Source of the DNA: Amazonocrinis nigriterrae CENA67
GTDB taxonomy: Bacteria; Cyanobacteriota; Cyanobacteriia; Cyanobacteriales; Nostocaceae
Length of the DNA: 64,000 nucleotides
Direction: 5' to 3'
NCBI RefSeq assembly: GCF_016056305.1
Contig: NZ_JAECZC010000093.1
Coordinates: 62,001-126,000, forward strand
The notes beneath the pieces are model-generated. The model saw only the letters and a list, made by a program, of their open reading frames with translations. It had not been told where the DNA came from and made no database searches. This document shows, piece by piece, positions 28,764 through 36,385 of this stretch. The position numbers and the translations under genes are program-made. The first letter of the stretch is position 1. Every line of letters begins with the position of its first letter.

Positions 28764-29141
28764 ATGAGTTCTGAATCTAACGTCAAACTAGCGATCGCTC
28801 TTTCTAATTCAGACCTAGATCTAGAGGAGTTAGAACGAGAAACACGAAATTTACTGCGGGAAATCAGAGACTTAGATGTAGAAAGTGCTGAACTGGTAGC
28901 AGTTACAGAAATACCCGAAACAGCCAAATCTGTTGGTGGTTTTTTAGTGGGAGTGTTGCAGGCTGAGGTGAGTATAGCCAATTTTAAGAAATTGTTGGGA
29001 TTTTTGAGCGATCGCTTAGGTAACAAAACTATTGAATTGGAAGTTGAGGCTAACGGTAAGAAACTCAAAGTCAAAGCTAGCAGTCAACAAGAGTTAACCG
29101 CCGCCATTGAACAAGCCCAAAAGTTTATCGCAGGTAATTAA
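28764..29141 (+). CDS. EACC1-like conflict-system accessory protein
   Basis: 125 residues, no membrane segment. The first half has LEELERETRNLLREIRDLDV followed by ESAELV, and the second half has a hydrophobic helix (GGFLVGVL, FKKLLGFLSDRL) then ELEVEANGKKLKVKASSQQE and a closing helix. This is the pattern of the effector-associated constant component 1 (EACC1) proteins, encoded beside caspase- or trypsin-type effectors in bacterial conflict systems. Its gene is 29 bp before the caspase gene on the same strand, so they should be cotranscribed. The EACC1 name is from memory of the family's layout. An adaptor or regulator role is inferred; no catalytic residues are seen. Confidence 0.72.
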   Translation: MSSESNVKLAIALSNSDLDLEELERETRNLLREIRDLDVESAELVAVTEIPETAKSVGGFLVGVLQAEVSIANFKKLLGFLSDRLGNKTIELEVEANGKKLKVKASSQQELTAAIEQAQKFIAGN

Positions 29142-29170
29142 GAAATTCATCAGCAAGGAAAAATAACTAG

Positions 29171-31660
29171 ATGGCAAAAGTAGCCCTGCTAATTGGAGTC
29201 AGCGAGTATGAGCCTGGTCTTATCCCATTGCCAGCTGCGATAAATGATGTCGAGGCGATGCAGGAAGTTTTACAACACCCTGAGATTGGTGGTTTTGATG
29301 AAGTAACAGTGCTGGTAAATCCTCAACGACAAGAAATGGAGGAAGCCGTTGAAACTTTATTTGGTGGTCGTCAAAAAGATGATCTCGTACTGTTATTTTT
29401 CTCTGGTCATGGAATTAAAGATGAAGAGGGTAATCTTTACTTTGCTACTCATAATACCCGCAAAACATTACTGAAGTCTACAACAGTGCGAGCAAGATTT
29501 GTGCATGATGTTATGAACAAAAGTCGCTCTAAACGCGAGGTAGTGATTCTTGATTGTTGTTTTAGCGGTGCATTTGCTGAAGGAATGTTAGCCAGAGATG
29601 ATGGTTTTGTGGATGTTAAAAACCAATTAGGCGGAGAAGGACGAGCTGTTCTCACTTCAAGTACTTCAACTCAATATTCTTTTGAACAGCCAGGAGCAGA
29701 TATTTCAACTTACACCCGCTATATAGTTGAGGGACTAAAGACTGGTGCAGCAGACCGAGATGAAGATGGTAAGATTTCTGTTGATGAATTGCATGAGTAT
29801 GCCAAAAGTAAGGTTCAAGAAGCTGCTCCGGCAATGAAGCCAGAAATATATGCTATCAAAGAAGGTTATAAAATCAACCTTGCCAAAGCACCTATTGATG
29901 ATCCTGAACTCAAATATCGTCGAGAAGTTGAGTTTTGGGTAGAAAGTGGTAAAGGTGAGATTTCTGATGCTGGGCGTGATGTGTTAGATGAGTTACGGCA
30001 TAATCTGGGACTAACATCTGAGGAAGCTGTGGTAATTGAGGGCAAAGTTTTAGAACCTCACCGAGAGTATCAGAGAAAATTGAAGCGTTATCAGGAAAGA
30101 TTTATTAAAGAAATTCAGCGAGAGTATCCTATTAGTGATAATACTCGCGAACAATTAAAACGTTTTCAGAAAGTTTTAGGATTTACAGACGAAAATATAG
30201 CCTTAATTGAAGCTCCGATAATTGCCAAAAAGCCGCTTACTCTTCCTCCAGTAAATCCTCTACCCCGCCAAAATAATAATTTTCTCCAATATGTAGGAGC
30301 GTGCATTATCGGCGTAGTGATTGGCGGTACTGTAATATACGCTCTTTTACACAAAACTATACCTCCAATAGTAGTTAACTCTTGTGTTAAAGAGAGTTAT
30401 ATTGTGGGCGATAGAATTAGCTTAGGCGAAAAAATTTTATTGGTAAAGGATACAAACTCAGATAAAGAAGCTGGAGTTAAAGCATTTGCCAACGGTGATT
30501 GCAAAACTGCTATTGATAAGTTCAATGCATATCGTACAGCTAACCGCACAGATCCAGAAGCATTGATTTATTTAAATAATGCTAAAGCTCGTCAGCAGCA
30601 GCAACAGCTGAAAATTGCTGTAAGTGTACCTATTGGTACAAACCCAAATGTTGCTAAAGAGATATTGCGCGGTGTGGCTCACGTTCAAGATCAGGTAAAT
30701 AGCACTGGTGGTATAAATGGCAAAGCTTTAGAGGTAGCGATCGCTAATGACGATGATAGCGAAGATACTGCTAAAGAAATTGCAACCGTCTTAGTCAATA
30801 AACAGGACATATTAGGTGTAGTAGGCCCTTGTTCTAGTGCTGCTTCCAAAGGAGCAAGCACAATCTATAACAATTCAAAACTTGTTGCTATTTCTCCTAC
30901 GAGTACTGCTGTTACAATACCTGGAGCTAATAACAGTTATGTTTTTCGTACAGTTCCTAGTGATGCAGTTGCAGCAAAGCAATTAGCCGATTTCATGGTG
31001 AACAAATTGCAAAAAACTAAAGTAGCGTTTTTCTACAATTCCAAGAATAACTACAGTAAATCTTTCATATCTCAATTTAAATCATATGCTGGTTTTGATA
31101 TTAATGGAGATAACCGTTTAAATTTTGACTTATCCACCGAGGATTTCGATCCAAATAATAGCATAAAACAAGCTAGTCAAGAAGGTGCTGAAGTCTTGTT
31201 AATAGCCCCAGATTCGCATTCCCTCGACAAGGCACTACAAGTAGTTCATCATAACAACAACAAAATTCCTATATTAGGAGGAGATGATGTTTATAAAATA
31301 GAAACTCTCCAAGTTGGCAAAAAAGCTGAGAAAATGATATTGGCAATTCCCTGGCATATTCAAAATGCTCAAAACTCCAATTTTGTCAAAAATTCTGATA
31401 TTTTGTGGAAAGCTCCAGTAAGCTGGCGAACAGCTACGGCTTATGATGCAACTATGGCAATTATCACAGGTTTACAGCAAAAAACTACTCGTGATGGGCT
31501 AAAGCAAATGTTGCATAGCCCCAATTTTTCAGCTGATGGTGCTACAGGAAAAATTAAGTTTGCACAATCAGGCGATCGTGCAGACGCTCTCACAATTTTA
31601 ATCAAAGTGCAACAAAAACCTGGCACTGATCAATACGAGTTTGTGCCAATTCAACCTTAA
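29171..31660 (+). CDS. Transmembrane caspase with periplasmic amino-acid-binding-like sensor domain
   Basis: 829 residues. 1-240: C14 caspase/metacaspase fold with catalytic H80 (FFSGHG) and C130 (ILDCCFSG), and a complete EF-hand-like loop DRDEDGKISVDE (195-206). 245-350: two helical repeats (LDELRHNLGLTSEEA; LKRFQKVLGFTDEN) common in cyanobacterial kinases and caspases. 371-393: one membrane helix. 427-472: a TPR-like hairpin. 480-829: a type I periplasmic-binding domain of the Leu/Ile/Val-binding (Peripla_BP_6) class. Expected topology: protease inside, ligand sensor outside. The EACC1-like gene lies 29 bp upstream. This looks like a ligand-gated death or signalling protease; substrate, ligand and activation are inference. 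The last codons lie in a 20-bp direct repeat repeated beyond hicBA. Domain calls are firm. Confidence 0.9.
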   Translation: MAKVALLIGVSEYEPGLIPLPAAINDVEAMQEVLQHPEIGGFDEVTVLVNPQRQEMEEAVETLFGGRQKDDLVLLFFSGHGIKDEEGNLYFATHNTRKTLLKSTTVRARFVHDVMNKSRSKREVVILDCCFSGAFAEGMLARDDGFVDVKNQLGGEGRAVLTSSTSTQYSFEQPGADISTYTRYIVEGLKTGAADRDEDGKISVDELHEYAKSKVQEAAPAMKPEIYAIKEGYKINLAKAPIDDPELKYRREVEFWVESGKGEISDAGRDVLDELRHNLGLTSEEAVVIEGKVLEPHREYQRKLKRYQERFIKEIQREYPISDNTREQLKRFQKVLGFTDENIALIEAPIIAKKPLTLPPVNPLPRQNNNFLQYVGACIIGVVIGGTVIYALLHKTIPPIVVNSCVKESYIVGDRISLGEKILLVKDTNSDKEAGVKAFANGDCKTAIDKFNAYRTANRTDPEALIYLNNAKARQQQQQLKIAVSVPIGTNPNVAKEILRGVAHVQDQVNSTGGINGKALEVAIANDDDSEDTAKEIATVLVNKQDILGVVGPCSSAASKGASTIYNNSKLVAISPTSTAVTIPGANNSYVFRTVPSDAVAAKQLADFMVNKLQKTKVAFFYNSKNNYSKSFISQFKSYAGFDINGDNRLNFDLSTEDFDPNNSIKQASQEGAEVLLIAPDSHSLDKALQVVHHNNNKIPILGGDDVYKIETLQVGKKAEKMILAIPWHIQNAQNSNFVKNSDILWKAPVSWRTATAYDATMAIITGLQQKTTRDGLKQMLHSPNFSADGATGKIKFAQSGDRADALTILIKVQQKPGTDQYEFVPIQP
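31638..31657 (+). repeat. 20-bp perfect direct repeat flanking hicBA (left copy)
   Basis: AGTTTGTGCCAATTCAACCT, inside the last codons of the caspase gene (EFVPIQP). The identical sequence is at 32124-32143. The 486-bp unit in between contains only hicA and hicB. Confidence 0.95.
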
Positions 31661-31686
31661 TTTTGCAGCTGGAATAGAAGAGCGAT

Positions 31687-31908
31687 TCAAAGTAAATCGA
31701 TAAACTCATCAACACTCAGTCCAACCTGTCTGATAATTGCTCGTAAAGTTCCTCTATCTAATTCTTGATGATTGGGAACAACGACTTCAGCAAATGGCTC
31801 ATTTCGACGTAAGATAATATGGCTTCCACGTTGTCGCAAAACATAAAAACCTGTCTTTCCTAAAGCTTTAATACACTCTTGACCTGAAATGATTGGTAAC
31901 TTGCTCAT
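31687..31908 (-). CDS. hicA: HicA-family mRNA interferase toxin
   Basis: 73 residues with the double-stranded-RNA-binding-like fold of HicA. The opening KLPIISGQECIKALGKTGF and RQRGSHIILRR, with the catalytic His in GSH, then NHQELDRGTLRAIIRQVGLS, are textbook for the family. It cleaves mRNA when not bound by HicB. Its ATG overlaps the hicB stop region by 4 bp (31905-31908), so it is translationally coupled. It is convergent with the caspase gene, whose stop lies 27 bp away. Confidence 0.92.
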   Translation of the reverse strand: MSKLPIISGQECIKALGKTGFYVLRQRGSHIILRRNEPFAEVVVPNHQELDRGTLRAIIRQVGLSVDEFIDLL

Positions 31909-32114
31909 ACATCAATCAAAACAGTTTCCAGATAATCTTCTGGAATAGGCCGACCTTCTTGTTGTAAAACCTCAATATATAGTTCTATAGCTTCTTTGAT
32001 GTTGGCAATCGCTTCTTGTTTGGTCTTTCCTTGACTGATACAAGCAGGTAAACTAGGACATTCAGCCACCCAGTAATCGTCTTCTCCTGGATATATAATT
32101 ACTTGTCTCTTCAT
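31905..32114 (-). CDS. hicB: HicB-family antitoxin
   Basis: 69 residues from the ATG at 32114; a TTG seven codons upstream (32135) would extend it through part of the flanking direct repeat. HicB partial RNase-H-like fold: VIIYPGEDDYWVAECPSLPACISQGKTKQEA, then a helix AIANIKEAIELYIEVL. It has no C-terminal ribbon-helix-helix domain, as in the short HicB form. It precedes hicA in the operon and overlaps it by 4 bp. Confidence 0.92.
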   Translation of the reverse strand: MKRQVIIYPGEDDYWVAECPSLPACISQGKTKQEAIANIKEAIELYIEVLQQEGRPIPEDYLETVLIDV

Positions 32115-32123
32115 AATAAAATA

Positions 32124-32143
32124 AGTTTGTGCCAATTCAACCT
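32124..32143 (+). repeat. 20-bp perfect direct repeat flanking hicBA (right copy)
   Basis: Same AGTTTGTGCCAATTCAACCT as at 31638-31657. If joined to the caspase frame here, the protein would continue PESITQRKFIN and stop, so this may be the original end of the caspase gene. Confidence 0.95.
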
Positions 32144-32182
32144 GAAAGTATAACTCAGAGAAAATTTATAAATTAAATCTTA

Positions 32183-32296
32183 GTAGGGTGTGTTACTGCT
32201 TTAGCCTAACGCACGGCATATCACATGGTGCGTTAGGCGCTCATATCATTATTTTTGTGATAAATCATATCGCAATATGCGCCTAACACACCCTAC
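32183..32296. mobile_element. 114-bp MITE-like nested palindrome
   Basis: Perfect 13-bp terminal inverted repeats GTAGGGTGTGTTA / TAACACACCCTAC enclose a second inverted repeat GCCTAACGCAC / GTGCGTTAGGC. No coding capacity. A degenerate relative ending in ACAACACACCCTAC is at 34040-34074. Confidence 0.75.
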
Positions 32297-32369
32297 AGTA
32301 GTATTAATTTTACTTTATAAATAACCTCTCAAAACTGTAGTCCAAACACATCAAAAAAGCCAAAATCTG

Positions 32370-33176
32370 TCACAAAACATCTGGATTTTCCCCTAATTCT
32401 CTTAATCTAGCCGCTAAACGAGCCACCTGTGCAGCAGCCGCTTCTTCTCGTACAGCAGCCGCTTCTGCTTCTGCAACTGCGGCTTGTGCTTGTGCAACAG
32501 CAATTTCTGCCTGTGTGACTGCGGCTTGTGCTTGCGCGGCTGCGGCTTCTTCTGGTAACAAAACCAAATTGCCAGCTACATCATAAAACCTTAACCATAC
32601 CGCCGTTTCTCTGTCTATTGTTCCCTCCCAAATGCCCAACCATAAACCTAACTTTTGACACCATAGCCAGCCGCGATCGCTTGGGGTCAAAGGCTGATAC
32701 TGTTGATTAGCATCTAAATGCCAGCCCTGCAAAGAATTAGGATCAAAGGGGTCATAGACAAAATAATCTGAAGTGCGAAAAGTTTGTTCGTAAAGGTTTT
32801 TCTTAATACCCTTGTCTATTGCTGCGGTAGATGGTGACATTAATTCGACGATGACATCAGGATAGCGGCCGTTTTCTTCCCACACTACCCAGCCTTGTCT
32901 AGAGTTATTACCATCAACATTGAGGACAACAAAAAAATCTGGCCCGCGAAAATCACGATTACGAAGTTGGGCGCTACTGTAGTAAATAAACATATTGCCG
33001 CCTGTGAACAAATCATTGCGGTCAGCCCAAGCTTGTTGTAATGACCGAATCAGGACATTCATGCCAATACGGTGACGATTTGATTCCAAGGGTTCACCAT
33101 CATCAAAAATTAAATCTGTAGGTGGCGTGGGGGGTTCCCAGTCCACAAAGGCTGTTGGGTTATTTTCGGTAGTCAT
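32370..33176 (-). CDS. Uma2-family (DUF820) nuclease-like protein with Ala-rich coiled tail
   Basis: 268 residues. The restriction-endonuclease-like core (about 25-190) has PDVIVELMSPST and later Lys in DKGIKKNLYEQ, matching the D-E-x-K pattern of Uma2 proteins that are greatly expanded in cyanobacteria. The tail (about 208-262) is a run of AQAQAAV/AEAEAAA heptad-like repeats followed by LAARLRELGENPDVL, as found in many Nostoc Uma2 proteins. Cellular role of the family is unresolved. Located upstream, on the same strand, of hicBA with 255 bp (MITE) between them. Confidence 0.88.
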   Translation of the reverse strand: MTTENNPTAFVDWEPPTPPTDLIFDDGEPLESNRHRIGMNVLIRSLQQAWADRNDLFTGGNMFIYYSSAQLRNRDFRGPDFFVVLNVDGNNSRQGWVVWEENGRYPDVIVELMSPSTAAIDKGIKKNLYEQTFRTSDYFVYDPFDPNSLQGWHLDANQQYQPLTPSDRGWLWCQKLGLWLGIWEGTIDRETAVWLRFYDVAGNLVLLPEEAAAAQAQAAVTQAEIAVAQAQAAVAEAEAAAVREEAAAAQVARLAARLRELGENPDVL

Positions 33177-33260
33177 GAGCGATCGCCTTTCTCAAAAAGC
33201 CTTAAATTCTATGATAATCTGATGATAGTTACCTTAATTAAGATATCCATTTTTTAATGG

Positions 33261-33899
33261 TTATAAAGTCTCTTGCATCCAATTTCTAAAATTACGAATA
33301 GTTTGACTTCTACCAATGGTTAAACATTGCTGAACATACTCATTGACTAATTTAACAATTGGAATATTAGGAAAATTAGGGCTAGATTGAGATTGAATAT
33401 ACTTGCCATCTTGTAGCAAATAAATTTCTAAACCTTGTTGTGTATATCGCCAAAGTTCAGGAACTTCTAAAATTTTATAATTCTCAAATCGAGTGCGTGA
33501 GCTAATATCAATCTCTATTGCTAAATCTGGTGGCGGGTCTACAGTTAAATCAAGTCGATTTTTCCCAATGACCGCAGCTTGATTTTGAATATAAAAAGAA
33601 GTATCTGGTTCTACTGCTTGCTGCATTTGTTCATTTTTCAATGTTGTAGAACCGAAAGGTTCAAAATCAATTTGCAGTTTATCTAATAAAATTTTGACTA
33701 AATCACCAATTAACTCTTTATCTTTTTCATGTTCAGGTAGGGGAACCATAATTTCTAACCAGCCATTACTGTAAGAAATGCGTGTAGCACTTCTTTCTTC
33801 TAATTCTTCTAAAATATTTTCTAATTGCTGCCAACTAATATCCTTGAGTAACATTTGTTGTCCAGGCTTGACGATAATTTGTTGCAATTTTACAAGCAT
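33261..33899 (-). CDS. Uma2-family (DUF820) nuclease-like protein
   Basis: 212 residues. Begins MLVKLQQIIVKPGQQMLLKDISWQ; the nuclease-like core includes YSNGWLEIMVPLPEHEKDKELIG and PPDLAIEIDISSRT followed by YKILEVPELWRY, giving the D-E-x-(Lys) arrangement. It is a separate subtype from the neighbour at 32370-33176, not a recent duplicate of it. It may be transcribed with it (84 bp apart, same strand). Function unknown. Confidence 0.87.
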   Translation of the reverse strand: MLVKLQQIIVKPGQQMLLKDISWQQLENILEELEERSATRISYSNGWLEIMVPLPEHEKDKELIGDLVKILLDKLQIDFEPFGSTTLKNEQMQQAVEPDTSFYIQNQAAVIGKNRLDLTVDPPPDLAIEIDISSRTRFENYKILEVPELWRYTQQGLEIYLLQDGKYIQSQSSPNFPNIPIVKLVNEYVQQCLTIGRSQTIRNFRNWMQETL

Positions 33900-34142
33900 A
33901 TAGAATTCTTATTTTATTTTTGTAATAGAGGTAGTGGGCTTTTCTTCCCATACACAGGTTGTAGTAGGCAAAGCCCGTCCTAATTTTATTTTCTCATACA
34001 TATATGATTTAGCTATATTGCTTATGATAATAAACTGTAGCGGTGCGTTGCGCTGCGCGACAACACACCCTACTGATAGTGATCATTAGTCATAGGGAAA
34101 AATTACCAATGCCCCATGCCCAAAATATTTATACTAAATTGC

Positions 34143-34493
34143 TTACCACTTCTTACCTAGCAGGGCTTCAAATTCAGCTTGCAACGCTGTGATATCAGCT
34201 AGCCTTGCCACTAATATATTATCGTTACCAGCATCACTTAAACGTGCTTTCCAATAACGAATAGTTTCCGCGTTATTCATCCAAAATTGCACTACTGTGT
34301 CTATCACTTGGTCGGTATTCCAATTCCATTTGGCTGGAACTGGTTCCACAGTTTCTATAAATGCATCCAGGGTGCATTTCTGTGTTCCCAAATATTCTAC
34401 TCCTTTGTGTTGTGGCTTTTGCAGGCTCTCTTGTTGATTAGTAAAAAAATGCCAAACTGGAGACACGCCTATAATGTCAAAAGTGTATTTCAT
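34143..34493 (-). CDS. Conserved hypothetical small protein
   Basis: 116 residues, soluble, no signal peptide: starts MKYTFDIIGVSPVWHFFTNQQ and ends LARLADITALQAEFEALLGKKW. Composition and clear start (GGAGAACTGAG just before the ATG on the minus strand) look real. I do not recognise the family. A CIRCE-like operator lies 139 bp upstream between this gene and the divergent EamA transporter. Confidence 0.6.
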   Translation of the reverse strand: MKYTFDIIGVSPVWHFFTNQQESLQKPQHKGVEYLGTQKCTLDAFIETVEPVPAKWNWNTDQVIDTVVQFWMNNAETIRYWKARLSDAGNDNILVARLADITALQAEFEALLGKKW

Positions 34494-34631
34494 CTCAGTT
34501 CTCCTAATTGGTAATTAGTTGTACGGAAAATTTAGGTTTTTAAAAAAAGTATGAAATAAAAAACATGCAATTGCTATCTGGAAAAAGTATCATTTCCGCC
34601 TATGTCAGAGGAATTAAACTTTATCCAAAAA

Positions 34632-34658
34632 TTAGCACTTGCTAGCTTTGAGTGCTAA
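34632..34658. promoter_or_regulatory. CIRCE-like element (HrcA operator)
   Basis: TTAGCACTT, nine bases, GAGTGCTAA. The consensus is TTAGCACTC-N9-GAGTGCTAA, so 17 of 18 arm positions match and the spacer is exactly 9. CIRCE normally lies before groESL. Here it lies between a small hypothetical gene and an EamA transporter. It is followed by TTTTT, so it could also serve as a terminator-like hairpin. Confidence 0.65.
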
Positions 34659-34721
34659 TTTTTATGCAATTGTTTGATGTATTATTAAAGAGTTTCAGGC
34701 ATAAATTCAGGGGCGGATATT

Positions 34722-35651
34722 ATTTTTAATAATTATTTAAGTTTTATACTCACAGATGGTAAAGGTGAATTAGCAGCCTTAGCTGCTGCTGGTTTGTGGG
34801 CTGTGGCTTCGGTAGTGTATGGAGTTGTAGGACAAAGGATTCCACCACTGCAACTAAACTTGATTAAAGGGATAATTGCGATCGCCCTGCTTTTGGTGAC
34901 AATCTTGCTGAGTGGCGAACTCTTGCCAAACATTGCCCTGAAGCCTTTGTGTCTACTATTTCTCAGCGGTGCAGTGGGTATTGGTTTGGGTGATACAGCT
35001 TTCCTTGCTGCCATAAATTACTTGGGGGCGCGTCGGGTTCTACTTATAGGAACTTTAGCTCCGCCCACGACTGCGATCGCAGCTATGATATTGCTTGGTG
35101 AACAGCTAAATATGATTGCTTGGTGCGGTATTTTGCTTACCATTCTGGGAGTTGCGTGGGTGGTAACAGAACGAGTCCCCAGTACCAGCGATTATTCTAC
35201 AACGCACCTATGGCAAGGCATCGGCTTTGGCTTATTAGCAGCAATTACCAATGCGGCTGGCACAGTTATCTCTCGCTTAGCGTTTGCTAGTGGTACTGTT
35301 GCACCGTTATGGGCTGCCTTGTTGCGGTTAAGTGCAGGTGTGTTGATTATCCTGATATCGATATGGTTTTCTCGACTGAGGCAAAAGACATCATATTATT
35401 TTTACTGGCAATCTTGGCAAGTAATTCTTGCAACTTGCCTTGCTGCTTTTTGTGGAACTTACTTAGGAATTTGGTTGCAACAGACAGCAATTAAATTGAC
35501 ATCTGCGGGAATTGCTTCCACATTGTTGCAGACTAGCCCACTGTTTGTAATTCCCATCGCTGTCTTCATGGGCGAAAAAGTCAGTTGGAGAGCGATCGCT
35601 AGTGTGATAATAGCGATCGCAGGGATTGGGTTATTATTTTATTTCAAGTAG
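34722..35651 (+). CDS. EamA/DMT-family transporter with unclear start codon
   Basis: Ten membrane helices in two EamA repeats; typical features are ALKPLCLLFLSGAVGIGLGD and LLQTSPLFVIPIAVFMGEKVSWRA. The only conventional start in frame is the TTG at 34794, which begins within the first helix and drops the conserved cytoplasmic DGKGELAALAAAGLW. Upstream to the in-frame stop at 34686 there is no ATG, GTG or TTG. An ATT at 34722, or the ATT just before it, lies 8-11 nt after AGGGGCGG and is a possible initiator; otherwise the start has been lost. 309 residues from 34722, 285 from 34794. Substrate unknown. A CIRCE-like operator lies 60-65 bp upstream, which would put it under heat-shock repression if real. 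Confidence 0.75.
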   Translation: MFNNYLSFILTDGKGELAALAAAGLWAVASVVYGVVGQRIPPLQLNLIKGIIAIALLLVTILLSGELLPNIALKPLCLLFLSGAVGIGLGDTAFLAAINYLGARRVLLIGTLAPPTTAIAAMILLGEQLNMIAWCGILLTILGVAWVVTERVPSTSDYSTTHLWQGIGFGLLAAITNAAGTVISRLAFASGTVAPLWAALLRLSAGVLIILISIWFSRLRQKTSYYFYWQSWQVILATCLAAFCGTYLGIWLQQTAIKLTSAGIASTLLQTSPLFVIPIAVFMGEKVSWRAIASVIIAIAGIGLLFYFK

Positions 35652-36385
35652 CACATATCAAGCAGGATGGGGAGATAGGGAAAATAAGTAGTAGCCTGCC
35701 AAAAAGATTTTGACAGGCACAGGAATTGGGTAAGGGGAAAAGGGTAAAGGTTTTTAATTCCTTTCCCTTTACCCTTTACCCTTTACCCTTTAAGCGGTCT
35801 TCACCTGTCAGCATTTGCGTGGTGAACAAGTAGTATCAAGATCCCCCTCATTCCCCTATCCCCCCTGCTATCCAGATACCCTCTGTTTTTTATACCTAAT
35901 AGCAAATAAATCCATTTTGTTGCACTTAGTCATGCAATAGACATGCACATTTCTATCAGCAAGAGCAGAGTAATCCTTCTGCTGGGGTCAATTTAGTATG
36001 TTAATCCTTCTATTTGTAAGAGTTTCTCTGAATTAGTGCAATATATCAAATTAAGTATTATGTCTGAAAAAATTGTGATATACCTATTGAATTGCATCCC
36101 TTGCAAGTTGAAAAATCAGTATTATGTCTACAAAACTTATTCACTTGCTGTAATTTAATTGTTGATTTAACAATGTGTTCATTCAGTATTCTGTCTGCAA
36201 AATATATTCAATTGCTCGATTTAAATTAGAAAATTGTTGCATGAAACTTGACTTAATATTTTTCTTTTGAAAAAATTAATTCATTCTCAACAACTGAGAG
36301 CAAGAATATTAATTGATTGAAAGTTAAAAGCTTTTCTAGAAGAATTTAACTCTTCAAGAACAGTTATCCTGTGGATCAGTAAAGT
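35652..36385. other. 734-bp gap with heptamers and a 3-copy direct repeat
   Basis: GGGTAAAG / CCCTTTA tracts at about 35725-35795 form an inverted pair. From 36054 to 36198 a 13-14-bp motif recurs three times (separate entry). No gene. Confidence 0.6.
36054..36198 (+). repeat. Three spaced direct repeats AGTATTATGTCTG upstream of desaturase gene
   Basis: AGTATTATGTCTG at 36054, AGTATTATGTCTAC at 36118 and AGTATTCTGTCTGC at 36185. Each is followed by an A-rich run and an ATTGAATTGC/ATTCACTTGC/ATTCAATTGC segment. Period 64 and 67 bp. Last copy is 188 bp before the ATG at 36386. Confidence 0.7.

Noticed and set aside
34632-34658. CIRCE-like sequence as only a terminator
   Set aside because: Not fully rejected: the TTTTT tail fits, but no gene ends just before it on the plus strand, and the 9-9-9 layout fits HrcA sites far better.
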